A DNA stretch of 64,000 nt from an uncultured Bacilli bacterium (GTDB taxonomy: Bacteria; Bacillota_I; Bacilli_A; RF39; UBA660), in assembly GCA_949425635.1 (NCBI GenBank), contig CASPWD010000006.1, forward strand, positions 89,491-153,490, in the 5' to 3' direction. Below are positions 35,882 to 45,076 of this stretch, piece by piece; position 1 is the stretch's first letter; each line of letters starts with the position of its first letter. The position numbers were made by a program, and so were the translations under genes. Below the pieces are notes generated by a model that worked only from the letters and a program-made list of their open reading frames with translations, had not been told where the DNA came from and ran no database searches.

Positions 35882-36046
35882 CTATTTTTTTTCTTTATGA
35901 ACAGTTGCTTTATTACACCATTTGCAATATTTCTTAAGTTCTAGTTTTTCAGTAGTATTCTTTTTATTTTTTACTGTAACATAATTTTCATGTTTACATT
36001 CAGTACAAACTAGTTGAATATTTGGTCTTGTTTCATTTTTTGCCAT
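35882..36046 (-). CDS. rpmG: 50S ribosomal protein L33, zinc-binding form
   Basis: 54 residues from ATG 36046 ([14 protein letters not shown]), fixed by AAGGAGGG 8 nt upstream. Two Cys pairs (CTEC and CKWC) make the zinc ribbon of the C+ type. It binds 23S rRNA in the large subunit. First gene of the rpmG-efp pair. Genomes with this form can also hold a zinc-free L33 under Zur control; none is seen here. Confidence 0.95.
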   Translation of the reverse strand: MAKNETRPNIQLVCTECKHENYVTVKNKKNTTEKLELKKYCKWCNKATVHKEKK

Positions 36047-36093
36047 GATACTGCCCTCCTTTTTCAATCCGTACCTATTGTATCATACTTTTT

Positions 36094-37980
36094 TCAATTT
36101 TCAAACAATAATTTGCTTACTTCTTTAGAAATATAGCGGTTTATAGGGGCTATATAGTTATCTTTATCATTATTATATGATATATTTGGACTCATTACTA
36201 CAATTGAATACTTAGGGTTATCATAAGGTGCAAACATTGCAAAGCTCTGATTAATTGTTGTGACATCTTTAGAGTAGACTACTTCAGATGTTCCAGTTTT
36301 GCCAGCTGGTTTATATTTCATATCTACATAACCAGCTCCTGTATCAGTCATTACTGCTTGAAATCCCAAATACAATCGTTCATAATTCGACTCTACTGTA
36401 TTAAGTAATTTTGGTTCATAAGTTACAACTAATTCATCTCCATTTTTTACTTCTTTCATATAATGAAGAGCATATCTATTTCCCTCTGTAGCTATAGTAT
36501 TTATATAATTAGTTATCTGTAATGGTGTATAAGTATCATATTGTCCAATACTTAAATTCAATAGTAAATCAGCAGCGATTGTATTCCCTCTAATACCAGT
36601 TGACTCATTTTCTAAATCAATCCCTGTAGACACCCCAAGACCAAATAACGCAAATGTATCTCGATAAGTATTAAAATGATCTTCTGTTACATCAAGTTTC
36701 ATATTATAGCTATATTTATTGTTTGTTAACTTTATTGCTGTCATAAACTGATAATAATTACTAGAAGTTTTCAAAGCAGTTACATCATCTATTAAACCAA
36801 GCTTTCTATGAGAACACTTTTCTGGCACCAAGTATAACTTAACGCAAGAATCATTTATCTTCTTACCAACCTGAATCAAATCATTTTGATATCCAACTGT
36901 ATGAGAAGCCCCTTTAATTATCGATCCAACAGTAAATGAAGAAGTTAAAATATTTGTTGTAACATCATGAAAACTATCTTTTACTTTCATTAATCCTGTA
37001 CTAGCTATTATCTCACCTGTATTAGGATCACTCACTATAACATAAGTTGTATTAAAATATTTCGTATTTTTCATTTTATCCATCTTATTTAAATTATCTT
37101 TTATTATTTGATTAATTTTTTCCTGAAGCTCAATATCAATACTTAATATTACATCATTTCCTTGCTTCGCTTCACTAATCAAAGTAAGAGAATTATCACT
37201 ATTAACCTTATACTTAGCCTTTTCTCCTCTTAGATAATCATCATATTCTTTCTCCAAATAACTTAAACCGACTTCATCATTTAGTGAATACCCTTTATCT
37301 AAATAATAATCTTTATTTTCTAAAGATATCTCTCCAACCTTTCCCATTATACTATTTAAAGTATCATACAAGTATACTCTCTTAGTAGTATATTCACATG
37401 TTAAACCATCTATGTTTAAAGAATTAACCTTAGCACATATGGCATCATTTACATCTGACTCAATAATTTTACTATCATAACTATATCCTTTATTTAATAA
37501 ATAATACAAATGAATTACTTTCTTTTCTTCCTCTTCATATTTCAAAAAATCTTCTACTCTGTTTAATTTTATTTCTTCGACTTCTTTTGAAGTTAATTTA
37601 CGATGCTTAAATAATTCCTGCTCATCCTTAGTTAATAAATTATCAGTATCATTAAACTTTAAATAATAATTTTTTTGTTCTTCCAAAGAAGCTTCTTCAA
37701 CATTTTCTAAAATATCTTCTAAAATCTGTGCAATACGAACTGTATCAACATGATCTAATTTATGAAAAACTATTGTATTAATTCCAACATTATCAACTAA
37801 TATTTTACCATTTCGATCCATAATTCGTCCTCGTGGAGCATTTAAACCATAAACCAATTTATTAGTCATTTTTAAATAAGATTCATAATAATATTCATGC
37901 TTATAAAAATAGATATAAGAATACCTACATAAAACAATTAATACTAAAATAGTCAAAAGTGTAAAATAAGTTTTTTTCAT
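36094..37980 (-). CDS. Class B penicillin-binding protein, PBP2/MrdA type
   Basis: 628 residues from ATG 37980. One N-terminal TM (TYFTLLTILVLIVLCRY) precedes NAPRGRIMDRNGKIL, the start of a class B PBP dimerisation domain, with an acidic helical insert near 100-160. Transpeptidase motifs are SIIK in FTVGSIIKGAS, SSN in KTSSNYYQF, and KTGT in PAGKTGTSEV. No PASTA units. The VGSIIKG form and lack of PASTA suggest elongation or a sporulation-specific role. Monocistronic; divergent from the small plus-strand gene. Confidence 0.9.
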   Translation of the reverse strand: MKKTYFTLLTILVLIVLCRYSYIYFYKHEYYYESYLKMTNKLVYGLNAPRGRIMDRNGKILVDNVGINTIVFHKLDHVDTVRIAQILEDILENVEEASLEEQKNYYLKFNDTDNLLTKDEQELFKHRKLTSKEVEEIKLNRVEDFLKYEEEEKKVIHLYYLLNKGYSYDSKIIESDVNDAICAKVNSLNIDGLTCEYTTKRVYLYDTLNSIMGKVGEISLENKDYYLDKGYSLNDEVGLSYLEKEYDDYLRGEKAKYKVNSDNSLTLISEAKQGNDVILSIDIELQEKINQIIKDNLNKMDKMKNTKYFNTTYVIVSDPNTGEIIASTGLMKVKDSFHDVTTNILTSSFTVGSIIKGASHTVGYQNDLIQVGKKINDSCVKLYLVPEKCSHRKLGLIDDVTALKTSSNYYQFMTAIKLTNNKYSYNMKLDVTEDHFNTYRDTFALFGLGVSTGIDLENESTGIRGNTIAADLLLNLSIGQYDTYTPLQITNYINTIATEGNRYALHYMKEVKNGDELVVTYEPKLLNTVESNYERLYLGFQAVMTDTGAGYVDMKYKPAGKTGTSEVVYSKDVTTINQSFAMFAPYDNPKYSIVVMSPNISYNNDKDNYIAPINRYISKEVSKLLFEN

Positions 37981-38042
37981 AACATCACCCATTATTAGTA
38001 TTAAAAAATCTTTTTTATTCATACAATAATATAGGTGATTAT

Positions 38043-38303
38043 ATGTTTATTTTAATAGAAAGATATATTGATAATTTAACTATACAAGATTTAAATAATT
38101 TAGCAATTGGTAAAGGAATATATTTAAACCAAGAAGAACTAGAATTTTCTTATGATTTTATAAAGAAAAATTGGAAAACAGTTCTTTCAAACCATGGTAT
38201 CTTCGATATTGAAAAATATAAAAATAGATTTACTGACGAAAACTTTACTAAAATAAAACTTTTAATTAAAGAATACTCTCAAAAGTATAGCCATTATCTA
38301 TAA
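38043..38303 (+). CDS. Small DUF2624-like protein (tentative)
   Basis: 86 residues. It is helical and soluble, beginning MFILIERYIDNLTIQDLNN and followed by LAIGKGIYLNQEELEFSYDFIKK. The layout loosely recalls YqfT-like (DUF2624) proteins, which in Bacillus are encoded near the nfo homologue; nfo lies 2 kb away here. AGGTGAT precedes the ATG by a short spacer. One of only four plus-strand genes in the window, so unlikely to be a shadow frame; it converges on rarA with a shared terminator. Function unknown. Confidence 0.6.
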   Translation: MFILIERYIDNLTIQDLNNLAIGKGIYLNQEELEFSYDFIKKNWKTVLSNHGIFDIEKYKNRFTDENFTKIKLLIKEYSQKYSHYL

Positions 38304-38336
38304 AAGAATTAGATGAAAAATTTCTAATTCTTTTTA
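38302..38336. terminator. Bidirectional terminator between the small gene and rarA
   Basis: AAAAGAATTAGA/TCTAATTCTTTT stem with T-runs on both strands. Confidence 0.8.
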
Positions 38337-39652
38337 TTTAGGCTTTCTTTAATTCTTTCGATAGTTTTTAATTCTTCTTTAATTCCTTTTTCTTTACCTA
38401 TATTAGATGGCTTATAATATTTTTTACCAACTAATTCATCTGGTAAACATTGTAAATTAGTTATTTTATTTTCTGCTTCATGAGCATATTGATAATTTGC
38501 TCCATATCCTAATTCACCATCCAACTTAGTAACAGCATTTCTTAAATCAAGTGGCACACGTAAATGAGCAGTTTTTATCGCATCCTGTTTTACAGTCTCA
38601 TAGGCTGTATATAATGAATTCGATTTAGGTGAAACACTCAAATAAACAACAGCTTGCGCAAGATTCACATTACACTCTGGCATTCCTAAATAGTGAGACG
38701 CTTCATATGCACTAGTTGCTTGTACAAGAGCATTCGGATTAGCTAAACCAATATCTTCTGACGCAAATCTTATCAAACGCCTTGCAACATATAAAGGATT
38801 TTCACCAGCCTCTAGCATACGGGCCAAATAATATAACGCTGCGTCTGGATCACTATTTCTCATTGATTTATGTAACGCTGAAATTAAATTATAATGTTCC
38901 TCTCCCTTTTTATCATATATAAATGTCTTTTGATTTAATAACTTTTCTAATATATCTTTTGTAATAGTTTTTTTCTTATTTTTAATAGGGGTTATATTAA
39001 TTAAATTTTCTAACGTATTTAAAGAACTTCTTCCATCACCATTACTAATATTAGCTATTATATCTATTGCATCATCTTCAATGTCTATTTGATATTCACT
39101 AGTTGCATTAACACGTACTAAGGCTCTTTTAATTATCTCTTTTATATTTTCAAAACTCAAACTATTTAATACATAAACTTTAGTTCTTGATAGTAATGCT
39201 GAATTAACCTCAAAAGAAGGATTCTCTGTTGTTGCTCCAATAAGTATAATATCACCATTTTCCACATATGGTAAAAAAGCATCCTGTTGAGCCTTATTAA
39301 AACGATGTATTTCATCTACAAATAAAATCGTTTTCTTACCACTAAGACGATTGAAATCAGCTTCCATCACTAAATCTTTAATATCTTTTACACCGGCTGT
39401 TACGGCACTTAATTGCTTAAATACTGAATTTGTTTTACCTGCAATTATCTTAGCTAAAGTCGTTTTCCCTACACCAGGTGGTCCCCAAAATATCATTGAC
39501 GTTATTCTATCTTCTTCTATCATTTTTCTTAACAAAGATTGTTTTCCAACAACTTCTTCTTGTCCGACAAAATCATCTAAAGTAATAGGTCTCATCTCTT
39601 CAGCTAAAGGTTTATATATAACATTTTCTTCTATATCAAATAAATTCTTCAT
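38324..39652 (-). CDS. rarA: Replication-associated recombination protein A (AAA+ ATPase)
   Basis: 442 residues from ATG 39652. A clamp-loader-like ATPase: N-terminal PLAEEMRPITLDDFVGQEEVVG, Walker A GPPGVGKTT, Walker B LFVDEIHRFN, sensor 1 GATTENPSF. The C-terminal MgsA tetramerisation part includes DPDAALYYLARMLEAGE and AYEASHYLG. It acts at stalled replication forks with SSB. Earlier in-frame starts lack a ribosome site; GGGAG lies 10 nt before this ATG. Confidence 0.95.
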   Translation of the reverse strand: MKNLFDIEENVIYKPLAEEMRPITLDDFVGQEEVVGKQSLLRKMIEEDRITSMIFWGPPGVGKTTLAKIIAGKTNSVFKQLSAVTAGVKDIKDLVMEADFNRLSGKKTILFVDEIHRFNKAQQDAFLPYVENGDIILIGATTENPSFEVNSALLSRTKVYVLNSLSFENIKEIIKRALVRVNATSEYQIDIEDDAIDIIANISNGDGRSSLNTLENLINITPIKNKKKTITKDILEKLLNQKTFIYDKKGEEHYNLISALHKSMRNSDPDAALYYLARMLEAGENPLYVARRLIRFASEDIGLANPNALVQATSAYEASHYLGMPECNVNLAQAVVYLSVSPKSNSLYTAYETVKQDAIKTAHLRVPLDLRNAVTKLDGELGYGANYQYAHEAENKITNLQCLPDELVGKKYYKPSNIGKEKGIKEELKTIERIKESLNKKN

Positions 39653-39711
39653 ATTCAATTTACTCCCATTACCAAAATTATACAAAAGAAAACAATTGTT
39701 TGTCAATGGTA

Positions 39712-39743
39712 CAAAAAAAAGATATAACATTATGTCATATCTT
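39712..39743 (-). terminator. Terminator of the SipW-type peptidase gene
   Basis: AAGATATGACA/TGTTATATCTT stem, 3-nt loop, eight T on the minus strand. Confidence 0.85.
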
Positions 39744-39751
39744 ATAAACGA

Positions 39752-40276
39752 CTAAACTTTATTTTTCTTCTCTTTTTTTACTTTTTCTCTATCCAAAGTT
39801 TCAACTTTACTATCAGTAGTCAATCCAAGTAAAAATTCTAAAGCCAAGATAACAATTACTATAATAATTAAATATAAATGTTGATTAACAAAACTTACAT
39901 AATACCCCAAATAAGGAATATATAAATTACTTACCTTACCTTGAATATCTGCAAAAGTAATCTTTCTTGCATCTGCAGTATTATTAGCATCCCCTTTAGT
40001 TTCATATTCACCATTCTCAATACTAGTAATTCTATGAGTTATATAATCTCCACTTTCATACGCAAAAGTCACAGCATCTCCAACTTTAATTTCATCTTCT
40101 GATACCTTATGAAAATATATAATACTTCCTACTTTATAAGTTGGTTCCATACTTCCAGATAATACAACTAATGGTTTATTTCCCATAATCATTGGTAAAC
40201 AAATTAAAACATAAACAAATATTAACGCATAACAAATCCAAGATAATATACTAATTATTTTCTTAAAAACATTCAT
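39752..40276 (-). CDS. sipW: Signal peptidase I, SipW/ER type
   Basis: 174 residues. TM1 is near 8-31 and TM2 near 130-155. Catalytic Ser42 is in LSGSMEP, and His81 in YITHRI replaces the Lys of ordinary bacterial peptidases, as in SipW and the ER/archaeal class. Asp98 (KGDANN) and Asp102 complete the motif. In Bacillus, SipW matures TasA-type fibre proteins; the TasA-like protein at 15335-15841 is a candidate client. Lys-rich C-terminal tail. Monocistronic here rather than beside its substrate. Confidence 0.88.
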   Translation of the reverse strand: MNVFKKIISILSWICYALIFVYVLICLPMIMGNKPLVVLSGSMEPTYKVGSIIYFHKVSEDEIKVGDAVTFAYESGDYITHRITSIENGEYETKGDANNTADARKITFADIQGKVSNLYIPYLGYYVSFVNQHLYLIIIVIVILALEFLLGLTTDSKVETLDREKVKKEKKNKV

Positions 40277-40411
40277 TTTATTTCATCTCCACTACTATTA
40301 TAGACGTCTCAAATTTCATATCATACACATCTATTATCAATTTAAATTCTACACTAACCAACATGACTAGTCAATAATTTTTAACATAAAATAATACTTT
40401 TCTTACATAAT

Positions 40412-40470
40412 AAAAATTCAAACAAATTTAATCAACTTTTTTATAAAATCAATTAAATGTTTGAATTTTT
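40412..40470 (-). terminator. Terminator of nfo
   Basis: A long imperfect stem: AAAATTCAAACATTTAAT pairs with ATTAAATTTGTTTGAATTTT across a ~20-nt AT loop. Confidence 0.65.
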
Positions 40471-40473
40471 TTC

Positions 40474-41385
40474 TTATTTTCTATACTCTTCTCTTATATT
40501 ATCTAAAAAGGATGAATCAAATTTTTTATTACGAATCATTTCTATCTCATACTTATAAGGCGGATATAATCTTTCCTTTGATTCATCAGTATCTCCAATA
40601 TAAGGAGTCTCCAAGATTTTAGGTACATCAATCAACTTTTCATGATAAATTACATGAATTAGATTATCAAAGCCAATTGTTCCAATTCCTATGTTAGCGT
40701 GACGATCTTTATGTGAACCAACTACATTCTTAGAGTCATTTACATGAATACAACCAATTTTATCTATTCCAATTTTTTTATCAAATTCATCTAAATATTC
40801 ATTAAACTCACTTAAAGCATAACCACCATCAGAGATATGACAAGTATCTACACAAACACCAACTTGTTCTTTATTATCCAATCTATCTATAATATAAGCA
40901 AGCTCTTCTATTGTACACCCACATTCTGTTCCTTTACCAGCCATTGTCTCAAGTAAAATCTTACACTTCGTAGTCCCGTCTAATATTATATTTAAAGCTT
41001 CAGCTATGTTATCTAACCCTTCTTCTTTAGATATTCCAACAGCATTTCCAGGATGTAAAACCATCTTCGTAATTCCCATCGCATCACATCTTGATAATTC
41101 ATTACGAATAAATTCTATACTAAATTCCCATTTACTAATATCTTTTTTACTACCAAGATTAACTATATATGGTGCATGACAAACAACATTATTTATATCA
41201 ATACTATTTTCCATCATTTTTAATCTTGCTTCTTGTACAATATTTTCATTAATTTCTTTTCTTATTGTATTAGTAGGTGCTCCTGTATAAAACATAAATG
41301 TATTTGCATTATACGATAATGCTTCATTTAAAGCTCCCATTATTTGTTCCTTTCCAAAAGAAACATGACTTCCTATTATTAACAT
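40474..41385 (-). CDS. nfo: Endonuclease IV (AP endonuclease)
   Basis: 303 residues from ATG 41385 (MLIIGSHVSF), fixed by AGGAGGTGG. A TIM-barrel AP endonuclease that cuts 5' to abasic sites. Metal-ligand blocks: CHAPYIVNLG, LHPGNAVG, LETMAGKGTECG, CVDTCHISDGGY, HVNDSKNVVGSHKDRHANIG and LETPYI. Length is slightly above the usual ~280. Monocistronic, with a terminator. It would complement the UDG-like protein at 48148-48810 in base excision repair. Confidence 0.95.
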   Translation of the reverse strand: MLIIGSHVSFGKEQIMGALNEALSYNANTFMFYTGAPTNTIRKEINENIVQEARLKMMENSIDINNVVCHAPYIVNLGSKKDISKWEFSIEFIRNELSRCDAMGITKMVLHPGNAVGISKEEGLDNIAEALNIILDGTTKCKILLETMAGKGTECGCTIEELAYIIDRLDNKEQVGVCVDTCHISDGGYALSEFNEYLDEFDKKIGIDKIGCIHVNDSKNVVGSHKDRHANIGIGTIGFDNLIHVIYHEKLIDVPKILETPYIGDTDESKERLYPPYKYEIEMIRNKKFDSSFLDNIREEYRK

Positions 41386-41446
41386 ATTACCACCTCCTAA
41401 AGTATAACATATTTTAACTACATCTTTAAAAATTAATTTATCCAAT

Positions 41447-41491
41447 TTAAAAAGATCGAGTATTATAGTACAACCTCACTACTCAATCTTT
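41447..41491 (-). terminator. Terminator of the pilin-like gene
   Basis: AAAGATTGAGTA/TACTCGATCTTT stem with one wobble, ~17-nt loop, then T-run on the minus strand. Confidence 0.65.
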
Positions 41492-42069
41492 TCATTTATA
41501 CATTTAGTTTCGTATCTTTTCAAACTTGAACCATCAATATTGCCTGTTCCACCATTCTTACCACTAATACCAGTAAACTCTTGTCTTACTTTAGTAGAGA
41601 AAGTTTCATTATCATATTTAGTTATACCAGAATCTAACTCCAAATCATTTAATTGAGATGAATCATATCCGTTAATAACATATTTTTGATTAGTCATCCA
41701 TATTCCATAATGAAACTTCTCATCACTAGTTTCTTCTATAACAATATAGCCGTCCCAATCTTTATATTCCTCTGTTAGAAAATCATTAGCTTTAAGGCCA
41801 TTAATAGTAATACACATTCCTTTTGTTGTTCCATCACTACTTGTAACTATATAATCACTTTTATTACTCTTAGAAAAGGAAACATATGAATTTTTAGCTG
41901 CTTTAACCAAATTATCAACATCACCTTTAAAATTCACCAAATTTTGCTTACTCGTACTTACTGAAAATATTAAAATACCACCAATTATTGAAACCAATAG
42001 CATGACTACAACAAATATCATCTCTATATTAGTTAATTTAAAATTATTTTTCATTTTACTACCACTCAT
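41479..42069 (-). CDS. Type IV pilin-like (pseudopilin) protein
   Basis: 196 residues. N-terminal FKLTNIEMIFVVVMLLVSII looks like a class III prepilin signal (FTLIELxxVxxIIxILA) with Glu kept at the fifth place after the cut but with Gly replaced. A C-terminal globular domain has two Cys (GMCITING and ETKCINE) that could form the pilin disulphide. No pilus assembly genes are in the window. The start may be ATG 42069 or 42054; ribosome sites do not decide. Call moderate. Confidence 0.5.
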   Translation of the reverse strand: MSGSKMKNNFKLTNIEMIFVVVMLLVSIIGGILIFSVSTSKQNLVNFKGDVDNLVKAAKNSYVSFSKSNKSDYIVTSSDGTTKGMCITINGLKANDFLTEEYKDWDGYIVIEETSDEKFHYGIWMTNQKYVINGYDSSQLNDLELDSGITKYDNETFSTKVRQEFTGISGKNGGTGNIDGSSLKRYETKCINEKIE

Positions 42070-42133
42070 ATTATCATCTTTTCTATAATATACATTTTAA
42101 TATATCTAATTATAAAAAACAATTCCTTTAACA

Positions 42134-42172
42134 AAAGAAAAAAGAAAATAAACACTATTTGTCATTTTCTTT
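42134..42172 (-). terminator. Terminator of tkt-sirA-yneF
   Basis: AAAGAAAATGACA pairs with TGTTTATTTTCTTT with one mismatch; T-run follows on the minus strand. Confidence 0.65.
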
Positions 42173-42178
42173 TTTATA

Positions 42179-42388
42179 TTATCTATATTTATTCATTTGG
42201 TTCATCACTTGACGAACTTGCTTTTGAGAAGGTTTTCTTCCCATACCACTCATCATAGCTTCTATCATTTTTTCGTTGATAGGTGGATTTTCTTCTAATT
42301 GTTTAGTAAATATTTTTTTAGTTACAAAGAAACTTATAACAGCTCCAATTACAGCGCCTAACAAAATATATAATATATCAGTTAACAT
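42179..42388 (-). CDS. yneF: UPF0154 membrane protein YneF
   Basis: 69 residues. One TM (ILYILLGAVIGAVISFFVTKK) is followed by LEENPPINEKMIEAMMSGMGRKPSQ and a short basic tail, the YneF/UPF0154 signature. Its position after sirA and tkt matches Bacillus subtilis. Function unknown in any organism I know of. Confidence 0.93.
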   Translation of the reverse strand: MLTDILYILLGAVIGAVISFFVTKKIFTKQLEENPPINEKMIEAMMSGMGRKPSQKQVRQVMNQMNKYR

Positions 42389-42456
42389 TGCTTCACTCTC
42401 CTTAACACCTATATTTTACTAAAAATTTACTATTTAAACAACCCTTTTATTCCATA

Positions 42457-42873
42457 TTAACTGAGTAGCTCTTCTAACCAAAAATAATCTTTATTAGCAA
42501 AATCACATACAAAAATATTTTCTTTCTTAGTAATAGCTCTTAAAAATGTTGGTAAATTCTTAGTACTCTTAATATACAAATAACTATTATTTATTATTAA
42601 CTTTGATTTCTCATCTGTATAATAATCATTTATCATATGTACATTATTCACCTTTGTATAAGAATACTTATTTTTATAAAACTCAAATATATTATTATCT
42701 AAATACTCCTTATTAAAAGTATCTCTAATCTGTACAAAAAAATTATTAAAATAACTTAAATCTTCCTGTTTTAAATAATAAACATTCTCTATTGCTTTAA
42801 ATAAATTATATGGTGTATCATGCGTTAACTCACTATAACTCTTCTTTATTTTAAACAAATAAAATGTTCTCAT
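42457..42873 (-). CDS. sirA: SirA-like sporulation inhibitor of replication
   Basis: 138 residues, close to the 148 of Bacillus subtilis SirA (YneE). It begins RTFYLFKIKK and ends KKENIFVCDFANKDYFWLEELL, like SirA ending FLAFDFNSQRYGWLNP. Gene order tkt-sirA-yneF is the Bacillus order, the main support because the sequence is poorly conserved. SirA binds DnaA domain I and blocks new replication rounds as cells enter sporulation. It lies 73 bp after tkt and 68 bp before yneF, with no terminator between. A Spo0A box was not found by eye. Confidence 0.75.
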   Translation of the reverse strand: MRTFYLFKIKKSYSELTHDTPYNLFKAIENVYYLKQEDLSYFNNFFVQIRDTFNKEYLDNNIFEFYKNKYSYTKVNNVHMINDYYTDEKSKLIINNSYLYIKSTKNLPTFLRAITKKENIFVCDFANKDYFWLEELLS

Positions 42874-42946
42874 AAAAAAATCACCAACCTCAAATCATAT
42901 TTTATATATTAAATATAACTTAGTTTAGTGACTCTTTTTGTCGAAA

Positions 42947-44932
42947 TTAGTTGTTTCTTATTCTTGTTTCAATTTTATTTAAAATACTTTCATAATCAAA
43001 TCCAACATATTGTAAAACATCATCTTTACGTCCACTTCTACCAAATGTATTTATACCTATTGCACAATCTTTTGAAGCAAATCTATACCAAGGCAATGTC
43101 GCAGAAGCCTCTATCGTAAATACTTTAGTATTAGGTGGAATAACTGAATCTTGATATTCTTTGCTTTCATTCAAGAACAAATCTACTGAAGGCATTGAGA
43201 CTAATCTTGTATCTATTCCTTTAGCACGAAGTTCCTCACTAATTAAATAGGTTGTTGTAAAGTCTATTCCTGTACTAATAAGTACTGCATCCAAGCGTTC
43301 TCTTTCTTTTCTTACAACATAAGCTCCACGTTTTACTTTTTCTCCACTTGTTCCATCTAAAATATGAGCTTCCTCTTTAGCAAGTACTATTGCAACTGGC
43401 TTCTTATTGTTAATTATAAAGTCCCAACATCCAATAACTTCATTTATATCAGCTGGTCTAAATACAGTTAAGTTAGGAATTGTCCTAAGTGCTGCTAACT
43501 GTTCAACCGGTTGGTGTGTCGGACCATCCTCCCCAACTCTTACTGAATCATGCGTAAAAATATAAGTAACTGGTAAATTCATTAAAGCAGACATTCTAAT
43601 CGCTGGTTTTAAGTAATCAGAAAATACTAAGAAAGTAGAAGCAAAGCATCTTAATCCTGATAAAGCCATTCCGTTTAATATAGATCCCATTGCATGTTCT
43701 CTTACTCCAAACATAATATTACGGCCTTTTAAATATTTTTTACTAAATTCAACATCTTTATATAATGATGTATGACAAGATGAAGAAAGGTCAGCACTTC
43801 CGCCAATAAAGAATTTAGAGCGATCCGCTACAATATTCATCATTTTAGAATTAGATTCTCTTAATTCTTCATTATAATCACTTTGTATTTTAAAATTGGA
43901 ACTACTAAACGTTAAACCATCGTTTCCAGTTTCTAAAAAATCTAAAACTTTATCTAAACTATCTGTTTTATAGCTTTTCTTCACTTCTGCATAATATCTT
44001 TTCCAACTATTATATACTTCTTTCATACGATTATTAATAGATTGTCTAACAAATCTAACAGCATTTTCGGTTATCTCCATTGGATTAGTTGTAATATTAT
44101 ATTTTTTTCTAACATTAGCAACATCTTCTTTACTTAATGGTTTACCATGAACTAAATTTTCTCCTTCATGCAATGAACCACGACCTATAACTGTACGAAT
44201 TTCAATTAATGTTGGTTTACGATTTACCTTAGCGCGTTCAATAGCTTTATCAATTTCACGAGTTTCATTTCCATCACCAACAAAATCTACTTCCCAACCC
44301 ATACTAATAAATTTCTGCAAGATTTCTTCACTACTAGTACTACTCATCTTACCATCTAATGTAATCTGATTAGAATCATACAAAACAATTAAATTACTTA
44401 AACCATAATGTCCTGCTAACGATGCTGCTTCCATAGCAACACCTTCCATTAAATCTCCATCAGAACACAAACAATAAACATAATAATCTAATACTTTCTG
44501 TTTTGGTACTTCTTCTTCAATTAAAGAAGCTAAATATTTTTCTGACATCGCCATTCCAACAGCATTAGCAAATCCTTGACCTAAAGGTCCTGTTGAAACT
44601 TCGATTCCTGGTGTAACACCATATTCTGGATGACCTGGCGTAATTGACCCAAATTTTCTAAAGTCTACTAAATCGTCAATAGTTACATTATAACCAGACA
44701 TAAATAACATCGCATAAAGTAAAGCTGAACCATGACCAGCTGACATAACAAAACGATCACGATTAATCCATTTAGGATCTTGAGGATTTACCTTTAAATG
44801 ATTAGCAAATAAAGAAAAAATAATTGGTGCTGCTCCTAAACATATACCAGGGTGTCCACTCTTAGCATACGAAATCATGTCCACACTTAGAACTCTTAAA
44901 CTATTAAGTGAATGTACTAAATCTGGATTCAT
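42947..44932 (-). CDS. tkt: Transketolase
   Basis: 661 residues. Thiamine diphosphate enzyme of the pentose phosphate pathway. Family blocks: SGHPGICLGAAPI, GHGSALLYAMLF, TGPLGQG, the ThDP motif GDGDLMEG-like CSDGDLMEGVAME, FGVREHAMGSI, THDSVRVGEDGPTHQP and the C-terminal domain. AGGAGA ribosome site. First of tkt-sirA-yneF. Confidence 0.97.
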   Translation of the reverse strand: MNPDLVHSLNSLRVLSVDMISYAKSGHPGICLGAAPIIFSLFANHLKVNPQDPKWINRDRFVMSAGHGSALLYAMLFMSGYNVTIDDLVDFRKFGSITPGHPEYGVTPGIEVSTGPLGQGFANAVGMAMSEKYLASLIEEEVPKQKVLDYYVYCLCSDGDLMEGVAMEAASLAGHYGLSNLIVLYDSNQITLDGKMSSTSSEEILQKFISMGWEVDFVGDGNETREIDKAIERAKVNRKPTLIEIRTVIGRGSLHEGENLVHGKPLSKEDVANVRKKYNITTNPMEITENAVRFVRQSINNRMKEVYNSWKRYYAEVKKSYKTDSLDKVLDFLETGNDGLTFSSSNFKIQSDYNEELRESNSKMMNIVADRSKFFIGGSADLSSSCHTSLYKDVEFSKKYLKGRNIMFGVREHAMGSILNGMALSGLRCFASTFLVFSDYLKPAIRMSALMNLPVTYIFTHDSVRVGEDGPTHQPVEQLAALRTIPNLTVFRPADINEVIGCWDFIINNKKPVAIVLAKEEAHILDGTSGEKVKRGAYVVRKERERLDAVLISTGIDFTTTYLISEELRAKGIDTRLVSMPSVDLFLNESKEYQDSVIPPNTKVFTIEASATLPWYRFASKDCAIGINTFGRSGRKDDVLQYVGFDYESILNKIETRIRNN

Positions 44933-45035
44933 AACATCACTCTCCTACTCTAATAATTATATCAATTTTTATCAATTAGTAAATGGCTTTTTGAACATTT
45001 ATTAGCTTTAACTTTTTTACACTTATAATAAAAAT

Positions 45036-45070
45036 TTAAAAAAGATTACAACTTTGATAGTCATAATCTT
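45036..45070 (-). terminator. Terminator of the surface propeller protein gene
   Basis: AAGATTATGAC/GTTGTAATCTT stem with two wobbles, 7-nt loop, six T on the minus strand. Confidence 0.65.
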
Positions 45071-45076
45071 GTTTTT

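Noticed and set aside
39351..39755. A plus-strand frame opposite the 5' half of rarA
   Set aside because: Mirrors the conserved AAA+ codons; no ribosome site or promoter, and it runs into the rarA-sipW intergenic terminator.
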